DNA of 53,646 bases from Myxococcales bacterium. Its GTDB lineage: Bacteria; Myxococcota_A; Polyangia; Polyangiales; Ga0077539. Positions within the stretch are counted from its first letter, which is position 1, and each line of letters opens with the position of its first letter. Shown here one piece after another: positions 1 through 8,007 of this stretch. A model generated the notes under the pieces. That model had not been told where the DNA came from and made no database searches. It saw only the letters and a list, made by a program, of their open reading frames with translations. Both the position numbers and the translations under genes were made by a program. The stretch covers positions 1 through 53,646 of the forward strand of contig JAUSAZ010000079.1 in the NCBI GenBank assembly GCA_030652255.1, in the 5' to 3' direction.

Positions 1-19
1 GAAGGTCCATCGAGTGTCG

Positions 20-94
20 GTCCGAAAGCCCCCGCGACTGCGGGGGCGCCCTCGTGCGATAGCCTGGGGTGAGCGCCAACGCGCGAACCCCAGC
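20..94 (-). repeat. palindromic interspersed repeat, copy A
   Basis: Two hairpins lie in tandem here. The first (28-47) is an 8-bp perfect GC stem with a GACT loop. The second (64-93) has an outer stem CTGGGGT/ACCCCAG and an inner GCGC stem. On the minus strand the order and spacing match copy B at the right edge of the window (53566-53646): a CTGGGGT hairpin, GGC(T/A)AT, a short spacer, GAGGGC, then a GC hairpin. The second hairpin differs in sequence between the copies but stays paired in both. The element lies just downstream of the acyltransferase gene and codes for nothing recognisable. It could also act as a transcription terminator, though no T-run follows. Confidence 0.6.
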
Positions 95-177
95 GTCAAA
101 CGGGCGGCGTGTCTCACCAACGGGTGGCCGCCAAAGCGGCAGGATTGACACCCAGTTGGTATGAGAGCGCCGATGCG

Positions 178-1113
178 CTACCGGAAGATGCCGGTGCGCT
201 CCTTGATGCCGCGGTTGAGCATGCTCTGGATGGTGCGCTTGACCACCTGGGCCTTGTCTTCGATGACGGCGTCCTCGTCGTCGGGGTCGCCGGTGAACTT
301 CAGGGGCTCACCGAAGTAGATGCGGTACTTGGTGGGCAGCGGGAGGAAGCCGCCGGGGAGCAGCAGCTGCGGGATCACCGGAAAGGCGGGCATCCCGAGG
401 ATGCGGGCGAGGCGGCCGAGGTCGGCGATGGAGATGTACTGCTCCTCGGCGCCGACGACGGCGACGGGCACGATGGGCGTCCGGGTCTGCAACGCGAGGC
501 GCATGAAGCCGATGCCGAAGTCGGTCAGTCGATAGCGTTGGGAGAAGGGCTTGGAGATGCCGCGAGAGCCCTCCGGAAACACCAGGATGGCTTCTTCTTC
601 TTCCAGGAGGCGGGCGCAGTTTTCCGGGACCCCGACGATCTGCCCGAGGCGGGGGAAGAGCACCGACACGAAGGGCAGCGTGGCGGACCACTTCTCCACC
701 ATGCTGCGCACGAAGCGGGGCGTCTCGCGGTCGAGCAGCAGCGCGCAGGCGATGGCCATCGCGTCGAGGGGGATCTGCCCGGAGTGGTTGCTGATGAGCA
801 GCACCCGCCCGCCGGGGACGTTCTCGATGCCGTGCACCTCCGCGCGAAACCAGTCGCGGTAGAGCGCGCGGGCGCCGACGACGGCGTACTTGGCCACGCG
901 CGGGTCGAAGCCGAAGGGGTCGACCCCGCCGGCGGTCTCGTGCCAGGCGAGGCCGTCGATGCGGCGGCGGGCGTCGTCGCCGAGCCAGCGGTCGACGGTG
1001 GCGTCCATCTCGCGTCGCAGCGCGTCGCGGGCGCGCTCGACCAGGCCCAGCGGGCCGGCGCTGCGTTGGCGGGACCACTGCGGTGCGTAGCGTCTCACGG
1101 CAGCGAAGCTCAT
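178..1113 (-). CDS. PlsC-like lysophospholipid acyltransferase family protein
   Basis: The 311-residue product belongs to the LPLAT superfamily that acylates glycerol-phosphate or lysophospholipid backbones at the membrane. The sequence shows the histidine-aspartate block as NHSGQIPLD (about residue 110). Its spacing is longer than the classical HX4D but is seen in MGAT-like and mycobacterial relatives. It also has the substrate-binding FPEGSRG block (about residue 178) and a PIVPVAVVG block (about residue 214). There is no signal peptide and no obvious long membrane anchor. It is transcribed divergently from the kinase at 1212, with only about 100 bp between the starts. The exact acyl acceptor cannot be told from sequence. 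The acyl-CoA ligase at 5336-7132 could supply substrate, but that link is inference. Confidence 0.85.
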   Translation of the reverse strand: MSFAAVRRYAPQWSRQRSAGPLGLVERARDALRREMDATVDRWLGDDARRRIDGLAWHETAGGVDPFGFDPRVAKYAVVGARALYRDWFRAEVHGIENVPGGRVLLISNHSGQIPLDAMAIACALLLDRETPRFVRSMVEKWSATLPFVSVLFPRLGQIVGVPENCARLLEEEEAILVFPEGSRGISKPFSQRYRLTDFGIGFMRLALQTRTPIVPVAVVGAEEQYISIADLGRLARILGMPAFPVIPQLLLPGGFLPLPTKYRIYFGEPLKFTGDPDDEDAVIEDKAQVVKRTIQSMLNRGIKERTGIFR

Positions 1114-1185
1114 ACCCGGGGTTGCAGCGGGCGCACAAGCGCCGCGGCGGGGGCGCGTGACTTGCGGCGGGCGCGAGGGCTGGCG

Positions 1186-1211
1186 TAGCGTCGCGGCACG
1201 GTGGTGCCGCG
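1186..1211 (+). promoter_or_regulatory. -10-like hexamer plus perfect hairpin abutting the kinase start codon
   Basis: TAGCGT (1186-1191) lies 18 nt after TTGCGG (1162-1167), a plausible -35/-10 pair. It is followed directly by a perfect inverted repeat: CGCGGCAC (1192-1199), loop GGTG, GTGCCGCG (1204-1211). The ATG of the kinase starts at 1212. The hairpin would cover the transcription start and the ribosome entry site, so it could be an operator or a translational lid. No regulator binding is demonstrated. Confidence 0.4.
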
Positions 1212-2597
1212 ATGAACCAGGGCCGTGCTTCGCTCAACCCCGTGGAGGTCATCGGCGGAAAATACCGCGTGGTGAGCCTGCTCGGGCGGGGCGGCATGGG
1301 CGAGGTCTACGAGTGTGAGAACACCTGGACGCGGCGGCGCGTCGCCCTGAAGCTGCTCAAGCCGGCGGACGAGGAGGGGGGCGCCGACAGCCTCCGGCGC
1401 TTCGCCCGGGAGGCCCAGGCGGCGGCGCAGCTGCAGCATCCCAACATCGTCGACGTGCTCGACATGGGGCAGGACGAGGCGCTCGACCGACCCTTCATCG
1501 TGCAGGAATTCCTCCAGGGAGAAGACCTGCGCAGGGCGCTCCGGGGCGCCGGCGGCAGGCTCGCGGTCGAGCAGTGTTACGGGGTGATCATCCCGGTGAT
1601 GGAGGCCCTCGCGTTCGCGCACGAGCGGGGGGTCATCCACCGGGACATCAAGCCCGACAACATCTTCCTCTCGCAGACCCCGAAGGGCGTCGTGCCCAAG
1701 CTCATCGACTTCGGCATCGCGAAGGTGGCCGACCACGACGAGTCGATGCGTCGCACCTCCACCGGCACGATGCTCGGAACGCCCTCGTACATGTCCCCCG
1801 AGCAGGCCCGCGGCGACAGCGCCATCGACGCCCGCACCGACGTCTGGTCGCTCGGGGTGGTGCTCTACGAGATGCTCAGCGGCTTCAAGCCCTACACGGC
1901 GGCCAACACCAACGTGCTGGTGGCGATGATCCTCCGCGACGAGCCGACGCCGCTCATGCAGGTGGTGCCCGCCATGCCCCCGGCGCTCGCCGCCGTGGTG
2001 ATGCGCGCCGTCTGCCGCGACCTGGGCCAGCGCTGGGCCTCGGTGCAGCACTTCCACGACGCGCTGCTCACCGTGGCCCGCAACGGCTGGTCCGACCTGC
2101 CGCCGCCGCCCTCGCATCCGCCCGACGCGCCGCCGATGTCCGATGAGCGCCCGGCGACGGTGATCCAGTTCGAGCGCTCGGTGCCCGTGGGCGCCGCGGG
2201 GCAGCACGGCAGCCGCGGGTTCTGGATCACCCTGGCGCTGTTGATCCCCGTGGCCATGGCCGGGGGCGTGTGGCTCGCGAAGCGCGCCGAGGTCGACCGC
2301 CCCGCCGCCATCGGCACCCTCCGCGCCGCGTCGCCTGCGCCCGTGTCTGCTCCCGCGCCTGCTCCATCGGTGGTCGAGCCTGCCGCGAGCGCGTCCGCCG
2401 TGGCCGATCCCGTGCCTGTCGCCGCGGCGCTCCCCGACGCGGGGGCGGCCCCGCCGTTGATGGCAGCGATCTCCATGCCCGACGTGGTGGGTCGGGTGCC
2501 CTCGCGGCGCATCACCCGACCCGAGCGACCGGTCTCCCGAGGCGCCCGTCCGGCGGGGCGAGTTCGCGGGCGCGACCGCTTCGGCGTCATCGAGTAG
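1212..2597 (+). CDS. membrane-anchored Hanks-type Ser/Thr protein kinase
   Basis: The 461-residue protein carries a complete bacterial PknB-type kinase domain. Visible elements are the glycine loop GRGGMGEV (25-32), the ATP-binding Lys47 in VALKLL, the catalytic loop HRDIKPDN (143-150), DFG (166-168), and SPEQ of the P+1 loop (195-198). A Thr/Ser-rich activation segment before SPEQ could be autophosphorylated. After the kinase domain comes a Pro-rich juxtamembrane stretch (about 297-312), one transmembrane helix (about 337-356), and an Ala/Pro/Val-rich extracytoplasmic tail without a recognisable sensor domain. It is therefore expected to be a cytoplasmic kinase tethered to the inner membrane. 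The TPR/PEGA gene 24 bp downstream is probably co-transcribed and may belong to the same signalling unit. Confidence 0.95.
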   Translation: MNQGRASLNPVEVIGGKYRVVSLLGRGGMGEVYECENTWTRRRVALKLLKPADEEGGADSLRRFAREAQAAAQLQHPNIVDVLDMGQDEALDRPFIVQEFLQGEDLRRALRGAGGRLAVEQCYGVIIPVMEALAFAHERGVIHRDIKPDNIFLSQTPKGVVPKLIDFGIAKVADHDESMRRTSTGTMLGTPSYMSPEQARGDSAIDARTDVWSLGVVLYEMLSGFKPYTAANTNVLVAMILRDEPTPLMQVVPAMPPALAAVVMRAVCRDLGQRWASVQHFHDALLTVARNGWSDLPPPPSHPPDAPPMSDERPATVIQFERSVPVGAAGQHGSRGFWITLALLIPVAMAGGVWLAKRAEVDRPAAIGTLRAASPAPVSAPAPAPSVVEPAASASAVADPVPVAAALPDAGAAPPLMAAISMPDVVGRVPSRRITRPERPVSRGARPAGRVRGRDRFGVIE

Positions 2598-2621
2598 GCC
2601 GTCGCAGGGGGATATAGAGCG

Positions 2622-3596
2622 TTGCGTACGCGGTGGCTGCGATCGTTGCCCTTCGCCCTCGGGCTGCTGGCGTGCGCGGCGTCGGCCCGGGCGCAGACGG
2701 TGAGCCCGCACTACGAGCGCGGGGTGCAGGCGCGGCGCCAGGGGCACGACGACGAGGGCCTGCGGGAGTTTCGCGTGGCGCTCGCCGAGGAGCAGTCGGC
2801 GCGCGCGCGCGCGCAGGTGGGCCTCACGCTCGCGGCGCTGGGGCAGTGGGTGGAGTCCGAGCGGTACCTCCAGGGGGCGCTCGACAACGAGGACGCCTGG
2901 GTGCGGCGCAACCGCGCGACGCTCCAGCGGGCGCTCGACGGGGTGGCCGCGCACCTGGGGATGCTCGACGTGCGCGGCGGCGTCGCAGGGGCGGCGCTGT
3001 CGATCGACGGCGAGCCCATGGGAACGCTCCCGCTACAGGCGCCCCTGCACGTCGCGGCGGGCACCGTGAACCTCCAGGTGTCCGCCATCGGGTACCTCCC
3101 CACGACGCGTCGGGTGGTCATCACGCCGCGCGTGCTCGCCCGGGAGACGGTGAGTCTCGCCCCCGCGCCGTATGCCCCGTCGGGCGCGCCCGCGGCGGCC
3201 CCGGAGCCCGTGGCGGCGGCGCCGGTACAAGCGCCCGAGGTGGTCACCTCCCCGGGGCGCGGCCAGACCCAGCGGGTGCTCGGCTTCGTGCTGGGCGGCG
3301 CCGCGATCGGGGCGCTGGGCCTGGGCGTCGGCGCATCGTTGCTGCAGCTCCAGGAGACCGACTACCTCCTCGCAAACGCGCCGTGCAACTCGCTGGACTG
3401 CGACCTCCGGCGCGAGCGGGAGGGCACCTGGTACGCCGTGTCCATCGCCGGGTACGTGAGCGCCGGGGCCCTGGCGGCGACCACCCTGGTGCTCTTCCTC
3501 ACGGCCCCGTCGGGCAGGACCTCGTCGCCGCGCGCCTCGGTGGGCTGTGTCCCGTGGGCGGCCGGTCAGGGCGTGTCGTGCGGGGGTGTCTTCTAG
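2622..3596 (+). CDS. exported TPR-PEGA protein with C-terminal membrane helices
   Basis: The protein has 324 residues from a TTG start at 2622; a purine-rich AGGGGG lies about 11 nt upstream, and TATAGA directly precedes the start. A signal peptide ends near AQ (24-25). Residues 29-110 look like a few TPR-type helical repeats. Residues 113-180 form a PEGA domain, a small beta domain of surface proteins named for its PEGA sequence (here DGEPMG, AAGTVNL, GYLPTTRRV). A Pro/Ala linker leads to two transmembrane helices (about 217-241 and 271-294) separated by a loop with the cysteine pair APCNSLDC. The architecture resembles the TPR protein at 14822-15637. Its stop codon TAG is part of the CTAG that borders the inverted-repeat element. 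Likely an envelope scaffold; the partner is unknown. Confidence 0.85.
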   Translation: MRTRWLRSLPFALGLLACAASARAQTVSPHYERGVQARRQGHDDEGLREFRVALAEEQSARARAQVGLTLAALGQWVESERYLQGALDNEDAWVRRNRATLQRALDGVAAHLGMLDVRGGVAGAALSIDGEPMGTLPLQAPLHVAAGTVNLQVSAIGYLPTTRRVVITPRVLARETVSLAPAPYAPSGAPAAAPEPVAAAPVQAPEVVTSPGRGQTQRVLGFVLGGAAIGALGLGVGASLLQLQETDYLLANAPCNSLDCDLRREREGTWYAVSIAGYVSAGALAATTLVLFLTAPSGRTSSPRASVGCVPWAAGQGVSCGGVF

Positions 3597-4055
3597 TACC
3601 TCGTCGCAGGGGACTTGAAGGGTTGAGCCATGCGCCCGCCCACGCCTTCAATCAGCAGCCTCGCCCTCCGAGGGGAGCGCCCGCGAGGTGTCTCGCGCTC
3701 GTTGGGGGACCGTTACGGCTGCGTCGGGGGAGAAGAACCGCAAGGGTCGCAAGGGTCGCAAGGGAGAAGAAAGGGGCGAATGGTGTCAGGCGCTCGAAGC
3801 ACTCACCTCGTGTCGGAGACCGGCATCGCTCTCAGGACCCTCTCGGGAGACCAAAGCAGGGAGCGCCGCCAGAACCTAAACCCCTTGCGGCCCTTGCGAC
3901 CCTGGCGGTTTCTTCTCCCCCGACGCAGCCGTAACGGTTCCCCCAACGAGCGCGAGACACCTCGCGGGCGCTCCCCTCGGACGGCGAGGCTGCTGATCGA
4001 AGGCGTGGGCGGGCGCATGGCTCAACCCGTCACATCCCCTGCGACCAGGTACTAG
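3593..4055. mobile_element. MITE-like 463-bp inverted-repeat element with CTAG duplication
   Basis: The left arm (about 3597-3764) and the reverse complement of the right arm (about 3881-4051) align over roughly 170 bp with about eight substitutions and two one-base indels. The arms end in TACCT(C/G)GTCGCAGGGGA. Both outer ends are bordered by CTAG (3593-3596 and 4052-4055), consistent with a 4-bp target duplication of the YTAR type known for the IS5 group. The arms contain tandem GGTCGCAAGG-like units near their inner ends. About 115 bp of unique sequence separates the arms, and no transposase is encoded. Small open frames in the two arms translate to the same N-terminal peptide because of the symmetry and are not taken as genes. 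A long transcribed hairpin acting as a bidirectional terminator is the alternative reading. Confidence 0.75.
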
Positions 4056-4056
4056 G

Positions 4057-5283
4057 TCACCCGGGGTGGATGCCCGCGAGCATGCTGCGCAGCCACACGA
4101 GCTGACGCAGGGCGGTCGCGCCGGGGACGAGGAAGGGCTCGCGCGCCGACACCGCCCGGGTGAGCAGCGTGGCGGTGGCGGCGTTGGGCACGCCCGTCAG
4201 CGAGAGGAAGGTGCCGCGGGCGGGGTCGGTGGTGACGTCCCATCGCCATCGTGATCCTGCGAGCTCGCCCGAGCGGCCGTCGATGAAGACCGTGGCGGGG
4301 CCCTCGAGGCGGCGCTCGACGTCCCCTTCGCCGGCGTCGAAGGGCGTGCGCAGCAGCAGGTGGGCCCGCGCGGGCGCGTCGTCGCCAGGGGCTGCGGCGC
4401 TCCAGGCCGACTCGCGGACGCCGGGGAGGTGATCGCGGTAGCGGGCGACGTCGCGCACCCGGGCGATGACCTCCGCGGCGGGACCGAAGGTCTGCCCCGT
4501 GACGTTGACCGAGCGCACGGCGCCGTCGGGGGTGAGCGCAAACACCAGGGTGTAATACCGCGGGTGCAGGGCCATCCAGGGGCCGGGCGATGGGGCCGCG
4601 AGGGCTGCGCCGTCGTCGGTCCAGGGATCAGGGCGGGCGGCGGTGGGGGTGCCGGCGAGGGCGCGCGCGCGGCGGGCGAGGGAGAGCGCCAGGGTGAGGT
4701 CGACCGCGACGTTCATGCCGGCGGTGGCGCTGGGGTCGGAGCTGGCGGCCTGGCGGAAGAGCCAGTGGCCCTGCGCGGGGTCGCTCCAGCTGGTGAGCAC
4801 CAGCAGGGTGTGGGCTGGGTCTTGTGGGATGAGCTCCCAGCGCGCGCCCGCCGGGCCGAAGTCCGAGGCGTCGACGTCGAGGTCGATGCGCCGCGCCGAG
4901 CGCTCGGTGATCGCCGTGGTGGCGTGCACGGTGAGCAGGCCCGCGGCGACGTCGAAGCGGTACGCCGCCCGGCGGCCGAAGCGGGCGGTCTGCTCGACGC
5001 GGCTGAGCGCGGGCATGAACTCCGGCCAGCGCGCGGCGTCGAGGAGCGTGCGGCGCAGCGTGGCGGCGGGCGCGTCGACGCGAACGGCGACGGTGGTGCG
5101 GGCCTGCGGGCCGCCGTCGGGGAAGAACACCAGCGCGGCGGCGCCCGGCGCGCTGAGCGCGGTGAGGAGCCCGAGGGTGTCCGGGGCCATGGCCTCGATG
5201 CGGGGCGACGGCGGGGCGGGCTGCGCGTGGGAGAGCGCGGGGGCGGCGACGAGGAGGGGGAGGGCGAAGCGAAGGAGGTTCAT
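4057..5283 (-). CDS. exported protein with two SRPBCC/START-like domains
   Basis: From the start at 5283 the protein begins with a clear signal peptide (MNLLRFALPLLVAAPALSHAQ) and is about 408 residues long. A start 39 nt further upstream would put a charged extension before the signal and is less likely. Two regions (about 50-200 and 230-400 in the mature protein) have the polyketide-cyclase/coenzyme-Q-binding SRPBCC pattern. The first contains the typical AARWPEFMPALSRVE, and the second contains VARYRDHLPGVRES. Such folds bind lipids or hydrophobic ligands in a deep cavity. A periplasmic lipid-binding role is inferred; no ligand can be named. It ends one base away from the inverted-repeat element and is convergent with the PEGA gene. 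Confidence 0.75.
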   Translation of the reverse strand: MNLLRFALPLLVAAPALSHAQPAPPSPRIEAMAPDTLGLLTALSAPGAAALVFFPDGGPQARTTVAVRVDAPAATLRRTLLDAARWPEFMPALSRVEQTARFGRRAAYRFDVAAGLLTVHATTAITERSARRIDLDVDASDFGPAGARWELIPQDPAHTLLVLTSWSDPAQGHWLFRQAASSDPSATAGMNVAVDLTLALSLARRARALAGTPTAARPDPWTDDGAALAAPSPGPWMALHPRYYTLVFALTPDGAVRSVNVTGQTFGPAAEVIARVRDVARYRDHLPGVRESAWSAAAPGDDAPARAHLLLRTPFDAGEGDVERRLEGPATVFIDGRSGELAGSRWRWDVTTDPARGTFLSLTGVPNAATATLLTRAVSAREPFLVPGATALRQLVWLRSMLAGIHPG

Positions 5284-5335
5284 CGAGGCGGTGTGACGGC
5301 GGCGGGGAGACGGGCGATTCAACCCGGGCCCGACG

Positions 5336-7132
5336 TCACGCCTTCTCGGCGTACATCGCCTCGATGGCCTCGCCCCACACCTTGTAGACGATGGCGCGCT
5401 TGATCTTGAGCGTGGGCGTGAGCTCGCCGTGCTCGATGTCGAGGGGGCGGGGCAGCACGGTGAAGCGCTTGATGGTCTCCACCCGCGCGAGCCGCGAGTT
5501 GACGTCGTCGACGGCGGCCTGGAGCTCGGCGCGCACCCCGGCGTCGTCGTGGGCCGTCTTCGCGAGCTCGGCGGCGTCGCGGTCGTGCGCCTTCGCCCAG
5601 CGCGCGAGCCCTTCGGGGCGCAGCACCAGCAGCGCCGTGAGGTACGGGCGGCGGTCGCCGATGACCACCACCTCGCCGATGAGGTCGTGTCGCTTGAGGT
5701 CTTCTTCGATGTTCTTCGGGGTGATGTTCTTGCCGCCGGAGGTGATGAGGATCTCCTTCTTGCGGCCGGTGATCACCAGGAAGCCGTCGGCGTCGAGCTT
5801 GCCCAGGTCGCCGGAGCACAGCCATCCGTCCTGCAGCGTCGCGGCCGTGGCCTCGGGGTCCTTGAAGTACCCCAGGAACACGTTGGGGCCCTTCACCAGG
5901 ATCTCGCCGTCGTCGGCGATCTTCACGGTGACCCCGGCGATGGGCTTGCCCACCGTGCCCAGGCGCGTGTCGCCCGGCAGGTTGAACGACGTGGGCCCGG
6001 TGTCCTCGCTCTGCCCGTAGACCTCGCGCACCGGCAGGTCGAGCGAGGTGAAGAACTCCAGCACCTCGCGCCCGACGGGGGCCGCGCCGCTCACGCAGAT
6101 CTTCGCCCGCCCGAGCCCCACCGCCTGCTTGAACTTCGAATAGAACAGCTTGTCGGCCAGGCGGTGTTGCAGCTCCAGCAGGCCCGGCACGGCCTCTCCG
6201 CGGTCGCGGCGCGAGTGCACGTCCATGGCGACGCCGCGGGCCCACTTCACGATGGCGGCCTTCGCCCCGGTGGCGTCCTTGAGCTTGGTGTTGGCCGCCG
6301 CGAAGAACTTCTCCCAGATGCGCGGCACCCCGAAGAAGACGTCCGGCTGCGCCTCCTTGAGGTTGTCGGGCACCTTCTCGATGCTCTCCGCGAAGTAGAT
6401 GGTCATGCCGATGGTGATGGCCCCGTGGATGGAGAACATCTGCTCGGCGATGTGTGAGAGCGGGAGGTACGAGAGCATCACCTGGCCGGGCTGCCCGTTG
6501 ACCAGCTTCGCGGCGGCGGTGGCCGTCCACGCGATGTTCTCGTGGGACAGCATCACGCCCTTCGGAGGACCAGTGGTGCCCGAGGTGTAGATGAGCGTCG
6601 AGAGCCCGGCGGGCTCGATGGCCGCCACGCGCTTCTCCACCTCGGCGTCGTCGGTGGCCTCGCCCGAAGCCACGAAGGCCTCCCAGCTCATGACCATCGG
6701 GTCGTCGACGGCGGGCGCGCCCTTCATCTGCACCACGCGCTGGAGGGCGGGCAGCCGGTCGCGCACCGTGCGGACCTTCTCCCACTGCGCGGCGTCTTCC
6801 ACGAGCACCACCAGGGCCTCGGCGTGCGCGAGGATGTACTGCACCTCGTCGGCCGAGCAGGTGGTGTAGATGCCCGCCGGGGCGCCGCCGGTGAGCAGCG
6901 TCGCGGTGGCCATCGCCACCCACTCGGGGCGGTTGAAGCCGAGGATGCCGACGGTCTTGCCGGGGCCTACGCCCTCGGCGATGAGGGCCCGCGCCACGAG
7001 GCGGGTCTCGCGGACGTGGTCGCGCCAGCGGGTGGCGCGCCACGCGCCGTCCACCTTGACGAAGTACGCCGGGGCCTCCGGGCGCTGCGCCCCCTGGGCG
7101 AGGAACCTTGCCGGAATCGAGTCGTACGCCAT
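5336..7132 (-). CDS. long-chain fatty-acid--CoA ligase (AMP-binding)
   Basis: About 598 residues from ATG at 7132, chosen because a GAGGGGAAA Shine-Dalgarno-like run lies about 8 nt upstream; an in-frame ATG 21 nt earlier is less likely. It activates fatty acids to acyl-CoA through an acyl-adenylate. The P-loop-like AMP motif YTSGTTGPPKG lies near residue 200. The adenine-binding motif VYGQSEDTGP lies near residue 373. The FACS/hinge signature follows (DGWLCSGDLG, then ITGRKKEILITSGGKNITP), including the conserved C-terminal Lys region. The length is normal for FadD15-type ligases. It lies between the SRPBCC protein and, divergently, the ABC transporter operon. Confidence 0.93.
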   Translation of the reverse strand: MAYDSIPARFLAQGAQRPEAPAYFVKVDGAWRATRWRDHVRETRLVARALIAEGVGPGKTVGILGFNRPEWVAMATATLLTGGAPAGIYTTCSADEVQYILAHAEALVVLVEDAAQWEKVRTVRDRLPALQRVVQMKGAPAVDDPMVMSWEAFVASGEATDDAEVEKRVAAIEPAGLSTLIYTSGTTGPPKGVMLSHENIAWTATAAAKLVNGQPGQVMLSYLPLSHIAEQMFSIHGAITIGMTIYFAESIEKVPDNLKEAQPDVFFGVPRIWEKFFAAANTKLKDATGAKAAIVKWARGVAMDVHSRRDRGEAVPGLLELQHRLADKLFYSKFKQAVGLGRAKICVSGAAPVGREVLEFFTSLDLPVREVYGQSEDTGPTSFNLPGDTRLGTVGKPIAGVTVKIADDGEILVKGPNVFLGYFKDPEATAATLQDGWLCSGDLGKLDADGFLVITGRKKEILITSGGKNITPKNIEEDLKRHDLIGEVVVIGDRRPYLTALLVLRPEGLARWAKAHDRDAAELAKTAHDDAGVRAELQAAVDDVNSRLARVETIKRFTVLPRPLDIEHGELTPTLKIKRAIVYKVWGEAIEAMYAEKA

Positions 7133-7224
7133 GGGTCGTTTCCCCTCTCGCAAGAGCGTTGAGCGCGGCGACGGTCGGAGAGGTCGGCGGTGCTGTCAAG
7201 CGCGTTCTGAGCGCGCTGGAGGCA

Positions 7225-7253
7225 TTGACGAAGCCGCGGTGAGACGGTGCAAT
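7225..7253 (+). promoter_or_regulatory. predicted promoter of the ABC transporter operon
   Basis: TTGACG (7225-7230), a 17-nt spacer and TGCAAT (7248-7253) form a good sigma-70-type promoter. Only 7 nt separate the -10 hexamer from the GTG start at 7261, so transcription should begin at or next to the start codon. There is no Shine-Dalgarno sequence in this space. Confidence 0.5.
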
Positions 7254-7260
7254 CCTCGCG

Positions 7261-8007
7261 GTGTTGCAAGGCCCGGCGGACGTGGTGGTGGAGGCGCGGG
7301 CACTGAGCAAGCGCTTCGGCGACCGCGTGGCCCTCGACGGGCTCGACCTGCGGCTCACGCGCGGCGAGATCTTCGGGCTGCTCGGGCCCAACGGGGCGGG
7401 CAAGAGCACCACGCTCAACCTGTTCATGGGCTTCCTCCAGCCGAGCTCTGGGACGGCGCGCATCGCGGGCATCGACTGCGCCCACGACCCCCGCGCGGTG
7501 ATGCGCCTCGTCGGGCACCTCCCGGAGGAGCCCGCGCTCTTCGAGAACCTCACCGGCCGCGAGCTCGTCGCCTTCGTGCTCGCGATGCGCGGCGAGGACC
7601 TCCCGGCGCGCTGGTCCGAGGTGGACGAGTGCGTGCTGCGCCTGGGATTCGCCACGGAGCTCGACCAGCTCATCGCGGGCTACTCCATGGGCATGCGCAA
7701 GAAGCTCGCGCTGGTGACGGCGCTGGCCCACGACCCGGCGGTGCTGCTGCTGGACGAGCCCACCAACGGGCTCGACCCGGTGGTGGCGCGGGAGGTGCGC
7801 GCACTCCTGGAGGAGCGCGCCGCGCGGGGCGTGACGGTGGTGCTCTCGACGCACCTGCTCGACGTCGCCCAGCGGGTGTGCCACCGGCTCGGGGTGATCG
7901 TGAAGGGGCGCCTTCGCGCGGTCGGCGACGCGGGCGAGGTGTGCGCCCAGGCGGGCGGCGTCGCGACGCTCGAAGAGGCCTTCATGGCGCTGACGGCCGC
8001 GGGATGA
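7261..8007 (+). CDS. ABC transporter ATP-binding protein
   Basis: The 248-residue ATPase powers an ABC-2-type exporter. It has Walker A GPNGAGKST (about 41-49), the Q-loop region with PEEPALFENLTG, a signature motif in the variant form YSMGMRKK instead of LSGGQ, Walker B VLLLDEPTNGLD, and an H-loop His in STHLLD. This subtype (NatA/CcmA-like) commonly exports drugs, sodium or lipids. The GTG start at 7261 has no ribosome-binding site but a well-placed promoter. Its stop overlaps the permease start in ATGA (8004-8007), so the two are translationally coupled. Confidence 0.95.
   Translation: MLQGPADVVVEARALSKRFGDRVALDGLDLRLTRGEIFGLLGPNGAGKSTTLNLFMGFLQPSSGTARIAGIDCAHDPRAVMRLVGHLPEEPALFENLTGRELVAFVLAMRGEDLPARWSEVDECVLRLGFATELDQLIAGYSMGMRKKLALVTALAHDPAVLLLDEPTNGLDPVVAREVRALLEERAARGVTVVLSTHLLDVAQRVCHRLGVIVKGRLRAVGDAGEVCAQAGGVATLEEAFMALTAAG

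Noticed and set aside
3630..4055. Small open frames inside the inverted-repeat element, with identical N-terminal peptides on both strands.
   Set aside because: The identity is a consequence of the inverted arms. There is no ribosome-binding site and no family match.
6870..8003. Upstream extension of the permease frame for more than 370 codons.
   Set aside because: The region holds the acyl-CoA ligase on the other strand and the ABC ATPase in another frame. The ATGA overlap at 8004 sets the permease start.
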